Source of the DNA: Pseudomonas sp.
GTDB lineage: Bacteria > Pseudomonadota > Gammaproteobacteria > Pseudomonadales > Pseudomonadaceae
Direction of reading: 5' to 3'
NCBI RefSeq assembly: GCF_030147005.1
Contig: NZ_JASLAW010000048.1
Coordinates: 1-59,371 of the forward strand
DNA length: 59,371 nucleotides
The notes beneath the pieces were generated by a model, which worked only from the letters and a program-made list of their open reading frames with translations, was not told where the DNA came from and made no database searches. Positions 7,429-16,139 of the stretch are shown here, piece by piece; the first letter of the stretch is position 1; each line of letters begins with the position of its first letter. The position numbers and the translations under genes were made by a program.

Positions 7429-8340
7429 ATGAATCCACAAGAACTGAAGTCCATCCTCTCTCACGGTCTGCTGTCTTTTCCCGTGACCGATTTCAATGCC
7501 CAGGGTGACTTTCACCAGGCGGGCTATATCAAGCGTCTGGAATGGCTGGCCCCCTATGGCGCCACCGCCTTGTTCGCTGCAGGCGGCACCGGTGAGTTCT
7601 TCTCCCTCGCTGCCAGCGAATATTCCCAAGTGGTAAAAACCGCCGTCGATACCTGCGCCACCAGCGTGCCGATCCTGGCCGGTGTGGGAGGGTCGACCCG
7701 CCAGGCCATCGAGTACGCCCAGGAAGCCGAACGCCTCGGCGCCAAAGGCCTGCTGTTGCTGCCGCACTACCTGACTGAAGCCAGCCAGGACGGCGTTGCC
7801 GCCCACGTTGAAGCGGTATGCAAATCGGTCAAAATTGGCGTGGTGGTGTACAACCGCAATGTCTGCCGCCTGACCGCACCGTTGCTGGAACGCCTCGCCG
7901 AGCGCTGCCCGAATCTGATCGGCTATAAGGATGGCCTGGGCGACATCGAGTTGATGGTGTCGATCCGCCGTCGTCTCGGCGACCGTTTCAGCTACCTCGG
8001 CGGCCTGCCGACTGCAGAGGTTTACGCCGCTGCCTACAAGGCCCTGGGCGTGCCGGTATATTCTTCGGCGGTGTTCAACTTCATCCCGAAAACCGCGATG
8101 GATTTCTACCACGCGATTGCCAAGGATGATCACACCACTGTTTCCAGAATCATTGACGATTTCTTCCTGCCTTACCTGGACATCCGTAACCGCAAGGCCG
8201 GTTATGCCGTGAGCATCGTCAAGGCGGGTGCGAAGATTGTCGGCTACGACGCCGGCCCAGTGCGCACTCCGCTGACCGATCTGCTGCCGGAAGAATACGA
8301 AGCCCTGGCCGCGCTGATCGATAAGCAAGGCGCGCAATAA
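7429..8340 (+). CDS. kdgD: 5-dehydro-4-deoxyglucarate dehydratase
   Basis: KdgD removes water and CO2 from 5-keto-4-deoxy-glucarate to give 2,5-dioxopentanoate (alpha-ketoglutarate semialdehyde). The 303-residue protein has the DapA/NAL-type TIM barrel, with GGTGE at residues 52-56, candidate catalytic Tyr141 and Schiff-base Lys167 in GYKDG. The N-terminus (LLSFPVTDFNAQGDF) is typical of KdgD rather than DapA. The next gene oxidises its product, and a galactarate dehydratase that makes its substrate is further downstream, so the call is well supported by context. A hairpin lies between it and the dehydrogenase. Confidence 0.93.
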   Translation: MNPQELKSILSHGLLSFPVTDFNAQGDFHQAGYIKRLEWLAPYGATALFAAGGTGEFFSLAASEYSQVVKTAVDTCATSVPILAGVGGSTRQAIEYAQEAERLGAKGLLLLPHYLTEASQDGVAAHVEAVCKSVKIGVVVYNRNVCRLTAPLLERLAERCPNLIGYKDGLGDIELMVSIRRRLGDRFSYLGGLPTAEVYAAAYKALGVPVYSSAVFNFIPKTAMDFYHAIAKDDHTTVSRIIDDFFLPYLDIRNRKAGYAVSIVKAGAKIVGYDAGPVRTPLTDLLPEEYEALAALIDKQGAQ

Positions 8341-8349
8341 CTTATCAAC

Positions 8350-8377
8350 AAGGCCGCTGAGCAATCAGCGGCCTTTT
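8350..8377 (+). terminator. Intercistronic terminator or attenuator after kdgD
   Basis: The stem AAGGCCGCTGA / TCAGCGGCCTT has a GCAA loop and is followed by a short T run, placed in the 54 bases between kdgD and the dehydrogenase gene. It may lower, rather than abolish, downstream transcription. Confidence 0.7.
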
Positions 8378-8394
8378 GCGTCAGGAGAAGATTC

Positions 8395-9840
8395 GTGTCC
8401 CAAGCAAAGCGTTTCGAAAACTACATCAACGGTGAATGGGTAACCGGCGCCGACTACTGCACCAATACCAACCCGTCGGATCTTTCCGATGTGATCGGCG
8501 AATACGCCAAGGCTGACGTCGCCCAAGTCAACGCCGCGATCGACGCCGCCCGCGCGGCATTTCCGGCCTGGTCCACGTCCGGCATCCAGGCGCGCCACGA
8601 TGCGTTGGACAAAGTCGGCAGCGAAATCCTCGCCCGCCGCGAAGAGCTTGGCACCCTGCTGGCCCGGGAAGAGGGCAAGACGCTGCCCGAAGCCATCGGC
8701 GAGGTGACCCGCGCCGGTAACATTTTCAAATTCTTCGCCGGTGAATGCCTGCGCCTGTCTGGCGACTACGTGCCATCGGTGCGCCCGGGCGTCAACGTTG
8801 AAGTCACCCGTGAAGCCCTCGGCGTTGTCGGCTTGATCACCCCCTGGAACTTCCCGATCGCCATCCCCGCCTGGAAAATCGCCCCGGCCCTGGCCTATGG
8901 CAACTGCGTGGTGATCAAGCCGGCCGAATTGGTACCGGGCTGTGCCTGGGCCCTGGCCGAAATCATTTCCCGCGCCGGTTTCCCGGCCGGGGTATTCAAT
9001 CTGGTGATGGGCAGCGGTCGCGTAGTGGGCGATGTGTTGGTCAACAGCCCGAAAGTCGACGGCATCAGCTTTACTGGTTCGGTCGGTGTAGGTCGCCAGA
9101 TCGCCGTCAGCTGTGTATCGCGCCAGGCCAAGGTGCAGTTGGAAATGGGCGGCAAGAACCCGCAGATCATTCTCGACGACGCCGACCTCAAGCAGGCCGT
9201 CGAGTTGTCGGTGCAGAGCGCGTTCTACTCCACCGGCCAGCGTTGCACCGCTTCCAGCCGCCTGATCGTCACCGCCGGCATACACGACCAGTTTGTCGCA
9301 GCCATGGCCGAACGCATGAAGTCGATCAAGGTCGGCCACGCCCTCAGCAGCGGTACCGACATTGGCCCGGTGGTCTCCCAGGCCCAGTTGGACCAGGACA
9401 TGAAGTACATCGACATCGGCCAAAGCGAAGGTGCGCGGCTGGTCAGCGGTGGCGGTCTGGTGACCTGCGACACCGAGGGCTATTACCTGGCGCCGACGCT
9501 GTTCGCCGACAGCGAAGCCGCTATGCGCATCAGCCGTGAAGAGATTTTCGGCCCGGTGGCCAACGTGGTGCGCGTGGCCGACTACGAGGCGGCGCTGGCC
9601 ATGGCCAACGACACCGAGTTCGGTTTGTCGGCAGGCATCGCCACCACTTCGTTGAAGTACGCCAACCACTTCAAGCGCCATTCTCAGGCCGGCATGGTAA
9701 TGGTCAACTTGCCGACCGCCGGTGTGGACTATCACGTTCCGTTCGGTGGCCGTAAGGGTTCATCCTACGGCTCGCGTGAGCAGGGTCGCTATGCGCAAGA
9801 GTTCTACACCGTAGTAAAGACCAGCTATATCGGGTCGTAA
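8395..9840 (+). CDS. Alpha-ketoglutaric semialdehyde (2,5-dioxovalerate) dehydrogenase
   Basis: This 481-residue NAD(P)+-dependent aldehyde dehydrogenase would convert the KdgD product to 2-oxoglutarate, which enters the TCA cycle. Catalytic residues of the superfamily are visible: Asn152 (TPWNFPIA), Glu250 (LEMGGKNP) and the nucleophile Cys284 (GQRCTASS). The start is GTG at 8395, backed by an AGGAG-type site six to eight bases upstream. Family members also act on succinate or glutarate semialdehyde, but the kdgD, transporter and garD neighbours favour the 2,5-dioxovalerate role. Confidence 0.88.
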   Translation: MSQAKRFENYINGEWVTGADYCTNTNPSDLSDVIGEYAKADVAQVNAAIDAARAAFPAWSTSGIQARHDALDKVGSEILARREELGTLLAREEGKTLPEAIGEVTRAGNIFKFFAGECLRLSGDYVPSVRPGVNVEVTREALGVVGLITPWNFPIAIPAWKIAPALAYGNCVVIKPAELVPGCAWALAEIISRAGFPAGVFNLVMGSGRVVGDVLVNSPKVDGISFTGSVGVGRQIAVSCVSRQAKVQLEMGGKNPQIILDDADLKQAVELSVQSAFYSTGQRCTASSRLIVTAGIHDQFVAAMAERMKSIKVGHALSSGTDIGPVVSQAQLDQDMKYIDIGQSEGARLVSGGGLVTCDTEGYYLAPTLFADSEAAMRISREEIFGPVANVVRVADYEAALAMANDTEFGLSAGIATTSLKYANHFKRHSQAGMVMVNLPTAGVDYHVPFGGRKGSSYGSREQGRYAQEFYTVVKTSYIGS

Positions 9841-9853
9841 CACCCGTTTCACT

Positions 9854-9951
9854 GTAGGAGCGAGCTTGCTCGCGAAGAACGTCAACGATTAAGCGGGCAT
9901 TCAGGATGCCCGCGGTGCCTGTGAGTTTTTCGCGAGCAAGCTCGCTCCTAC
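9854..9951. repeat. REPIN (perfect outer arms)
   Basis: GTAGGAGCGAGCTTGCTCGC (9854-9873, continuing GAA) and its exact inverse TTCGCGAGCAAGCTCGCTCC (9929-9948, continuing TAC) flank a ~52-base spacer between the dehydrogenase and MFS genes. The two 23-base arms match exactly, which suggests a recent or well-maintained copy. Confidence 0.9.
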
Positions 9952-10018
9952 AGGGGGCGGCACCCAGCAAGACATAACCATTACCCGCAAAAAAAATAAT
10001 TAGTGGGAGTACTTCTAT

Positions 10019-11383
10019 ATGCAAGCGACCAAGCCGACCCACGTCCGCTATTTGATCCTGCTCATGCTGTTTCTGGTGACCACGATCAACTACGCCGACC
10101 GTGCCACCATCGCCATCGCCGGTTCCAGCCTGCAAAAAGACCTCGGCATCGACGCGGTTACCCTCGGCTATATCTTCTCTGCATTCGGTTGGGCCTACGT
10201 CGCCGGGCAAATTCCCGGTGGCTGGCTGCTCGACCGGTTCGGCTCGAAAAAAGTCTATGCCCTGAGCATCTTCACCTGGTCACTGTTCACCGTGCTGCAA
10301 GGCTACGTCGGTGAGTTCGGTATCTCCACTGCCGTCGTTGCGCTGTTTATGCTGCGCTTCATGGTGGGCCTGGCCGAAGCGCCATCCTTCCCGGGTAACG
10401 CACGGATTGTGGCGGCCTGGTTTCCGACTGCCGAACGCGGTACCGCGTCGGCTATCTTCAACTCGGCGCAATACTTCGCCACGGTGTTGTTCGCACCGCT
10501 GATGGGCTGGATTGTTTACCGCTTCGGCTGGCAGCACGTGTTTATCGTAATGGGCGTGATCGGCATCGTCTTCTCGCTGATCTGGCTGAAAGTCATCCAC
10601 AGCCCGCGCCAACATCCGATGATCAACGAAGCCGAGTTCAATCACATCGCGGCCAATGGCGCGATGGTTGATATGGACCAGGACAAGGGCAAGGGTAAGA
10701 AAACCGACGGGCCGAAGTGGGATTACATCCGGCAATTGCTGACTAATCGCATGATGCTCGGCGTTTATCTGGGCCAGTACTGCATCAACGGCATCACTTA
10801 CTTCTTCCTGACGTGGTTCCCCGTGTACCTGGTGCAAGACCGTGGCATGACCATTCTCAAGGCTGGTTTCATTGCCTCGTTGCCGGCGATCTGCGGCTTT
10901 ATCGGTGGCGTGCTGGGCGGGGTGATTTCCGACTATCTGCTGCGCAAGGGCCATTCCCTGACCTTCGCCCGCAAGGCGCCGATCATTGCGGGCCTGCTGG
11001 TGTCCAGCAGCATCATTGCGTGCAACTACGTCGACGTTGAATGGATGGTGGTGGGCTTCATGGCGCTGGCCTTCTTTGGCAAGGGCGTTGGCGCACTGGG
11101 CTGGGCGGTGGTGTCCGACACTTCGCCGAAACAAATCGCCGGCCTCAGTGGTGGTTTGTTCAATACCTTCGGTAACCTGGCCTCCATCACCACGCCGATT
11201 GTCATTGGCTACATCATCGGCACTACTGGCTCGTTCAAATGGGCCCTGGTGTTTGTGGGCGCCAATGCCCTGGTGGCGGTGTTCAGCTACCTGGTAATCG
11301 TCGGCCCGATCAAGCGCGTGGTGCTCAAGGAGCCGCCAAGCAAAGGCCCTGAGTTGACCCACCTTTCCCAAGCGCATTCCTGA
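10019..11383 (+). CDS. MFS transporter, glucarate/galactarate (anion:cation symporter) type
   Basis: The 454-residue protein has about 12 membrane segments split by a central hydrophilic loop (about residues 205-240, DQDKGKGKKTDGPKWD). The first helix motif ending NYADRATIAIAG and the loop WLLDRFGSKKV belong to the anion:cation symporter branch of MFS that takes up hexuronates and aldarates. It probably imports galactarate and/or glucarate by proton symport. A GGGAG site lies about 10 bases before the ATG. garD starts 8 to 11 bases after its stop, suggesting one transcript. Confidence 0.87.
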   Translation: MQATKPTHVRYLILLMLFLVTTINYADRATIAIAGSSLQKDLGIDAVTLGYIFSAFGWAYVAGQIPGGWLLDRFGSKKVYALSIFTWSLFTVLQGYVGEFGISTAVVALFMLRFMVGLAEAPSFPGNARIVAAWFPTAERGTASAIFNSAQYFATVLFAPLMGWIVYRFGWQHVFIVMGVIGIVFSLIWLKVIHSPRQHPMINEAEFNHIAANGAMVDMDQDKGKGKKTDGPKWDYIRQLLTNRMMLGVYLGQYCINGITYFFLTWFPVYLVQDRGMTILKAGFIASLPAICGFIGGVLGGVISDYLLRKGHSLTFARKAPIIAGLLVSSSIIACNYVDVEWMVVGFMALAFFGKGVGALGWAVVSDTSPKQIAGLSGGLFNTFGNLASITTPIVIGYIIGTTGSFKWALVFVGANALVAVFSYLVIVGPIKRVVLKEPPSKGPELTHLSQAHS

Positions 11384-11393
11384 GGTTCGTGTG

Positions 11394-12947
11394 ATGCAGT
11401 TGATTGAACATGCCGACTCGCCGCGCTCGATTCGTTTGCACGAGCGCGACAATGTGGTGATCGTGGTGAACGATCAGGGCGTACCGGCCGGGACCGAATT
11501 CCCGGACGGCCTGGTCACAGTGGATTTCATCCCCCAGAGCCACAAGGTGACCCTGGAAGATATCCCTGAGGGCGGTCGGATCATTCGCTACGGCCAGACG
11601 ATTGGCTATGCATTGGCGCCGATCCCGCGTGGCAGCTGGGTACAGGAAGACCAGTTGCGCATGCCCACCGCGCCGCCGCTGGACAGCCTTCCGCTGTCCA
11701 CCGAAGTGCCTGAAACCCAGGCGCCGCTCGAGGGGTTTACGTTTGAGGGCTATCGTAACGCCGACGGCACCGTGGGCACGCGCAACATCCTGGGTATCAC
11801 CACCACGGTGCAGTGCGTGACCGGCGTGCTGGACCATGCCGTCAAGCGCATCAAGGATGAATTGCTGCCCAAGTACCCCCACGTCGATGACGTAGTGGCG
11901 CTGACTCATAGCTACGGCTGCGGCGTGGCGATTACGGCCACGGATGCCTACATCCCGATCCGTACCGTGCGCAACCTGGCGCGTAACCCGAACCTGGGCG
12001 GCGAAGCGCTGGTGATCAGCCTGGGCTGCGAGAAATTGCAGGCCGGGCAAGTGATGCACGACAACGACAGCTCTGTCGACCTGAGCGAGCCTTGGCTGTA
12101 CCGGTTGCAGGATTCCAGCCATGGCTTTACCGAGATGATCGAGCAGATTATGGCGCTGGCCGAGGTGCGCTTGAAAAAGCTCGACCAGCGCCGCCGCGAA
12201 ACGGTGCCGGCGTCCGAGCTGATCCTGGGCATGCAATGCGGCGGCAGTGATGCGTTCTCCGGCATCACCGCCAACCCGGCGCTGGGTTATGCGTCAGACC
12301 TGCTGCTGCGTGCCGGCGCGACGGTGATGTTTTCCGAAGTGACAGAAGTCCGTGACGCTATTTACCTGCTGACTTCACGGGCTCAAAGCAAGGAAGTTGC
12401 CCAGGAGTTGGTCAGGGAAATGGACTGGTACGACCGTTACCTGGCCAAGGGCGAGGCGGATCGCAGTGCCAATACCACGCCCGGCAACAAGAAGGGCGGG
12501 CTGTCGAATATCGTCGAGAAGTCGTTGGGCTCCATCGTCAAATCCGGCAGCAGCGCGATCAACGGCGTGCTCGGCCCAGGCGAACGCTTCAAGGGCAAGG
12601 GCCTGATTTTTTGCGCAACCCCGGCCAGTGACTTTGTGTGCGGCACCTTGCAACTGGCGGCGGGAATGAACCTGCATGTATTCACCACCGGGCGTGGCAC
12701 GCCTTACGGCTTGGCAATGGCGCCGGTAGTGAAGGTCTCGACGCGCACCGAGCTGGCGCAGCGCTGGCCGGACCTGATCGATATCGACGCCGGGCGCATC
12801 GCCACCGGGCGCGCGAGCATCGAGGAGCTGGGCTGGGAGTTGTTTCACTTCTACCTGGACGTGGCCAGCGGCAGGAAACAGACGTGGGCAGAGCGGCATA
12901 AGCTGCATAACGACATCACCTTGTTCAACCCGGCGCCGATTACCTGA
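11394..12947 (+). CDS. garD: Galactarate dehydratase
   Basis: GarD dehydrates meso-galactarate to 5-keto-4-deoxy-glucarate, the KdgD substrate. The 517-residue protein has an N-terminal SAF domain (about residues 1-95) and the UxaA/GarD catalytic part with characteristic segments GYRNADGTVGTRNILGI, THSYGCGVA, SLGCEKLQAG and GMQCGGSDAFSGI. Altronate dehydratase (UxaA) is related, but the neighbours and overall length favour GarD. ATG 11394 was chosen; GTG 11391 is an equal alternative. No glucarate dehydratase (gudD) is present in this window. Confidence 0.9.
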   Translation: MQLIEHADSPRSIRLHERDNVVIVVNDQGVPAGTEFPDGLVTVDFIPQSHKVTLEDIPEGGRIIRYGQTIGYALAPIPRGSWVQEDQLRMPTAPPLDSLPLSTEVPETQAPLEGFTFEGYRNADGTVGTRNILGITTTVQCVTGVLDHAVKRIKDELLPKYPHVDDVVALTHSYGCGVAITATDAYIPIRTVRNLARNPNLGGEALVISLGCEKLQAGQVMHDNDSSVDLSEPWLYRLQDSSHGFTEMIEQIMALAEVRLKKLDQRRRETVPASELILGMQCGGSDAFSGITANPALGYASDLLLRAGATVMFSEVTEVRDAIYLLTSRAQSKEVAQELVREMDWYDRYLAKGEADRSANTTPGNKKGGLSNIVEKSLGSIVKSGSSAINGVLGPGERFKGKGLIFCATPASDFVCGTLQLAAGMNLHVFTTGRGTPYGLAMAPVVKVSTRTELAQRWPDLIDIDAGRIATGRASIEELGWELFHFYLDVASGRKQTWAERHKLHNDITLFNPAPIT

Positions 12948-12961
12948 GATCGAGTCGCCTG

Positions 12962-13045
12962 CTTCGCGAGTAAGCCCGCTCCCGCAACGGCCGAGCTCCA
13001 GCTTTGGAATGCGGTCGAATGTGGGCGCGGGCTTGCTCGCGAAGG
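12962..13045. repeat. REP pair of the CCCGC type, arms facing the opposite way
   Basis: CTTCGCGAGTAAGCCCGCTC continues CCGCA from 12962, and GTGGGCGCGGGCTTGCTCGC from 13021 ends GAA. Compared with the copy at 9854, the GAA ends point outward instead of inward. It separates garD from the AEC transporter gene, and its sequence keeps an upstream frame open without being coding. Confidence 0.8.
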
Positions 13046-13120
13046 CGTCCTACCAGACGCAGCGGGGCTGCATGGCTTATCATTAGCCCCCTGACGACGC
13101 TCACCAAGGTTCTCCCCGGC

Positions 13121-14062
13121 ATGCTGGCAATTTTCCTCACCACTCTCACCATCACCGCGCCGGTGTTTGCCATGCTGTTCCTCGGTGTGCTGCTCAAGCG
13201 CATCAACTGGATCAACGACAACTTTATCCACACCGCCTCGTCCCTGGTGTTCAACGTCACCATGCCGGCGCTGCTGTTTCTCGGCATCCTGCATGCCGAC
13301 CTGCATTCAGCGCTCAAGCCGGGTTTGCTGATTTACTTTTCCGTGGCCACGTTGGTGAGCTTTGCCATGGCGTGGGGCTGGGCGATTTTTCGCTGCAGGC
13401 GCGAAGACCGGGGCATTTACACCCAGGGCGCGTTTCGCGGCAACAACGGGGTGATCGGCCTGGCGCTGGCTGCCAGCATGTACGGCGACTACGGTATTTC
13501 TCTCGGTGCGATCCTCGCGGCGTTGGTGATCCTGTTCTATAACACCCTGTCGACCATTGTGCTGGCGGTGTACAGCCCGGTGATCAAGTCCGACCCGTGG
13601 AGCATCTTCAAAAGTGTGGTGGCCAACCCGCTGATCATCAGTGTGGTCGTCGCAGCGCCGTTTGCCTATTTCCAGCTCGGCCTGCCCGGTTGGCTGGAAA
13701 AATCCCTGGGGTATCTGGCGGACACGACACTGCCTTTGGCGCTGATCTGCATAGGCGGCACCTTATCCCTGGCGGCGCTGCGCAAGAGCGGCAAGCTGGC
13801 ATTGAGCGCAAGCCTGATGAAGATGGTCTGGCTGCCGGTGATCGCCACGTTGGGTGCGTGGCTGCTGGGTTTCCGTGGGCCGGAGTTGGGGATTTTGTTT
13901 CTGTATTTTGGCGCGCCGACGGCGGCGGCGAGCTTCGTGATGGCCAGGGCGGCCGAGGGGAATCACGAACTGGCGGCAGCGATTATTGTGATCACCACGT
14001 TGATGGCGGCGGTGACCACGAATATCGGCATCTTCGTGTTGCAGGCCGGTGGCTGGATCTGA
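13121..14062 (+). CDS. AEC (auxin efflux carrier) family transporter
   Basis: This 313-residue membrane protein has about ten hydrophobic segments and typical AEC features: PVFAMLFLGVLLKRINWIND near residues 12-31, RGNNGVIGLALA in the middle, and the FGAPTAAASFVMA segment near the C-terminus. Bacterial AEC members move small organic acids such as malate or malonate; the substrate is unknown. The start at 13121 was chosen because upstream in-frame codons run into the REP element. It follows the aldarate genes but is cut off from them by a REP pair, so co-function is uncertain. Confidence 0.82.
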   Translation: MLAIFLTTLTITAPVFAMLFLGVLLKRINWINDNFIHTASSLVFNVTMPALLFLGILHADLHSALKPGLLIYFSVATLVSFAMAWGWAIFRCRREDRGIYTQGAFRGNNGVIGLALAASMYGDYGISLGAILAALVILFYNTLSTIVLAVYSPVIKSDPWSIFKSVVANPLIISVVVAAPFAYFQLGLPGWLEKSLGYLADTTLPLALICIGGTLSLAALRKSGKLALSASLMKMVWLPVIATLGAWLLGFRGPELGILFLYFGAPTAAASFVMARAAEGNHELAAAIIVITTLMAAVTTNIGIFVLQAGGWI

Positions 14063-14085
14063 GTGTTGCGATAGCTATAGACCAA

Positions 14086-14469
14086 TCACTGCTGTTCCGC
14101 CTGATACGCCTCAATCACTTCCTGCGCCGCCCGAAACGCATCGATCGCCGCCGGCACCCCCGCATATACCGCGCAATGCAGTAATGCTTCGCGAATCTCC
14201 TCGACGGTGCAGCCATTGTTCAACGCGCCGCGTACATGGCCCTTGAGTTCCTGCGGGCATTTGAGCGCGGTCAGGGCGGCGAGGGTAATCAGGCTGCGCG
14301 TCTTGAGCGGCAGGCCCTCGCGATTCCACACGCTGCCCCAGGCGTGTTCATTGACGAAGTCCTGCAGCGGCTGGCTGAACTCGGTGGCATTGCTCAGGGC
14401 GCGGTCGACGAATACATCGCCCATCACCTGACGACGCACTTCAATCCCTGGCTTCTTCTGACCGGTCAT
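14086..14469 (-). CDS. Carboxymuconolactone decarboxylase (CMD) family protein, PcaC-like
   Basis: The 127-residue protein aligns by eye with 4-carboxymuconolactone decarboxylase: RRQVMGDVFVDRALSNA, HAWGSVWNREGLPLKTRSL, then HVRGALNNGCTVEEIREAL and AVYAGVPAAIDAF. It lacks a CxxC pair, so it is the PcaC-like rather than the AhpD-like type. No other protocatechuate pathway gene is present, so a decarboxylase role in that pathway is not supported by context. Its ATG overlaps the stop of the exchanger-like gene by four bases, so the two are probably co-translated. Confidence 0.8.
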   Translation of the reverse strand: MTGQKKPGIEVRRQVMGDVFVDRALSNATEFSQPLQDFVNEHAWGSVWNREGLPLKTRSLITLAALTALKCPQELKGHVRGALNNGCTVEEIREALLHCAVYAGVPAAIDAFRAAQEVIEAYQAEQQ

Positions 14470-15560
14470 TGCGATTCCCTCTTGTGTTGGCGGTGCCAGG
14501 CGCGCAGCGACGTGAACAACAGCACCACCGCTAACGCCGGCAAGACGTAAAACAGCATTAATTGTTCAAGCTTGGCGGCCAGGGGCATGCCGGTTGTAAA
14601 TGCCATCACATGCAGGCCGTACGCCAGGTACAGCGCCAGCAACACCAGGCCTTCGGCACGCGTGACGCGGTAGCCGGTATAAAACACCGGCAGGCATAAC
14701 GTGATGGCGCCAAGCATGACCGGCAAGTCAAAGTCCAGGGCGTTGGGCGAGACCGACAGCGGCGACGGCGCCACCAAGGCGGTAAGGCCGAGCACGCCCA
14801 GCAGGTTGAACAGGTTGCTGCCGATCACATTGCCCACGGCAATCTCGCGCTCGCCACGCAAGGCGGCAATCAACGAAGTGGCCAGGCAGGGCAGCGAGGT
14901 GCCGACGCCGATCAGCGTCAGGCCAATGATGCGCTCCGACAAGCCCAGGTCGCTTGCCACCGCCACGGCCGCGCCCAGCAACAAGTGCCCGGCCAGCACC
15001 AGCACCAGCAAGCCGCCAAGCATCAACAGCACGCTGCTCAGCCAGGGCGCCTTGGTCACGGTGGCGAGGGTGCGTGGACGTCGGGAGTGGCGCGTCTGGT
15101 AGTGCAGCACGCCGAGGTAGGCCACCAACGCGACCAGCAGCACCAGGCCGTCGAACGGCGTCAGGGCCTCATTGGCCGCCAGGATGAACACCAGCAGGCC
15201 GGCGACGATCATGACCGGAATATCCAGGCGCACCAGTTGTCGCGACACCCGCAGCGGAATGATCAGCGCGGACAAGCCCAGGGTGACGAGGATATTGAAG
15301 ATGCTGCTGCCGATCACGCTGCCCACGGCAATATCGGTGTTGCCGGCCAGGGTGGCTTGCACGCTGACGGCCATCTGTGGCGCGCTGCTGCCGAAGGCCA
15401 CGATGCTCAGGCCGATGATCAGCGGTCGCACCTTCAGGCTGGCGGCCAGGCGCACCGCGGCCCGCACCAAAATTTCAGCGCCGACGATCAACAGCAGCAA
15501 GCCGCTGACCAGTTCAAGCAGGCTCCAGGGCGAAAGGGCGTTCAATCCAAAAATGCTCAA
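14466..15560 (-). CDS. CaCA-superfamily sodium/calcium exchanger homologue with altered ion-site motifs
   Basis: This 364-residue protein has about ten membrane segments arranged as two inverted halves, as in YrbG-type Ca2+/Na+ antiporters. The alpha-1 motif reads FGSSAPQMAVS (Gln62) and the alpha-2 motif reads GVGTSLPCLATS (Cys225). In family members that transport calcium the residue after the proline is glutamate in both repeats and ligates the ion. The first GSN motif reads GSS (VIGSSIFN), the second is intact (VIGSNLFN). It may carry a different ion, have a regulatory role, or be inactive. It lies between the RlpA-like and CMD genes with short gaps. Confidence 0.82.
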   Translation of the reverse strand: MSIFGLNALSPWSLLELVSGLLLLIVGAEILVRAAVRLAASLKVRPLIIGLSIVAFGSSAPQMAVSVQATLAGNTDIAVGSVIGSSIFNILVTLGLSALIIPLRVSRQLVRLDIPVMIVAGLLVFILAANEALTPFDGLVLLVALVAYLGVLHYQTRHSRRPRTLATVTKAPWLSSVLLMLGGLLVLVLAGHLLLGAAVAVASDLGLSERIIGLTLIGVGTSLPCLATSLIAALRGEREIAVGNVIGSNLFNLLGVLGLTALVAPSPLSVSPNALDFDLPVMLGAITLCLPVFYTGYRVTRAEGLVLLALYLAYGLHVMAFTTGMPLAAKLEQLMLFYVLPALAVVLLFTSLRAWHRQHKRESQ

Positions 15561-15571
15561 GGCTGCCTCGA

Positions 15572-15943
15572 TCAGTTGTTCAGGGCTTGCACGCGAACCC
15601 GCGCGGTGCCGCTGCGAAGCATACGCAGTTGCTCGGCGGCCTTGCGTGAAAGGTCGATCAGGCGCCCACGGGTATGCGGGCCGCGATCATTGATACGCAC
15701 CACGACAGAGCGGTCGTTGTCGAGATTGGTTACCTTGACCAGGGTGCCGAAGGGCAGGCGCCGATGGGCGGCGGTCAGGGCGTTCGGGGTGAAAGCTTCA
15801 CCGCTGGCGGTTCTTTTGCCATGGTGTTTGGCGCCGTAATAGGAGGCGGTGCCGGTTTCGTCGTAACCGTTGGGGTCGATGAGGCCGCTGGCGCAACCGG
15901 TCAGCAGGGAGAACAGGGCCAGGAGGCCGAGCAGACGCTTCAT
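15572..15943 (-). CDS. RlpA-like (septal ring lytic transglycosylase family) lipoprotein, short form
   Basis: This 123-residue lipoprotein has a signal with the lipobox LLTGC (cysteine near residue 17) followed by a double-psi beta-barrel domain: GTASYYGAKHHGKRTASGEAF, LPFGTLVKVTNLDN and VVRINDRGPH with the conserved Asp. It lacks the C-terminal SPOR domain of full-length RlpA, so it is a short paralogue rather than the canonical septal enzyme. The start at 15943 gives a compact signal peptide; longer upstream extensions run into REP sequence. It precedes the exchanger-like gene by 11 bases. Confidence 0.85.
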   Translation of the reverse strand: MKRLLGLLALFSLLTGCASGLIDPNGYDETGTASYYGAKHHGKRTASGEAFTPNALTAAHRRLPFGTLVKVTNLDNDRSVVVRINDRGPHTRGRLIDLSRKAAEQLRMLRSGTARVRVQALNN

Positions 15944-15984
15944 TTCAGAGATGTTCCCTGTCGCGAATGTAGAGTGGGCTTGCT

Positions 15985-16075
15985 GTGGCGAGAGAACTTG
16001 CTCCTGCTGACTGCGCAACAGTCGCCCGCTTTTGGGGGCGCTTCGCACACCAGCGCAAGCAGGCTTGCTCGCCAC
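15985..16075. repeat. Degenerate REP-like inverted pair
   Basis: GTGGCGAGAGAACTTGCTCC (15985-16004) and a right arm AGCAGGCTTGCTCGCCAC ending at 16075 form an imperfect pair of the GTGGCGAG type. It lies upstream of the RlpA-like gene and downstream of gatB, and several positions have decayed. Confidence 0.6.
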
Positions 16076-16139
16076 AACGAGCCTTTTTCCACAGGGGGCC
16101 GAGTCGAGCATGAGATCCCGCCCGGCCCGCTCATCGCTG

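Noticed and set aside
8365..9735. 456-codon leftward frame opposite the aldehyde dehydrogenase
   Set aside because: The dehydrogenase has all catalytic residues; the opposite frame is Gly/His/Asp-rich shadow.
13004..13120. 39-codon N-terminal extension of the AEC transporter
   Set aside because: It is translated REP sequence; the membrane protein begins properly at 13121.
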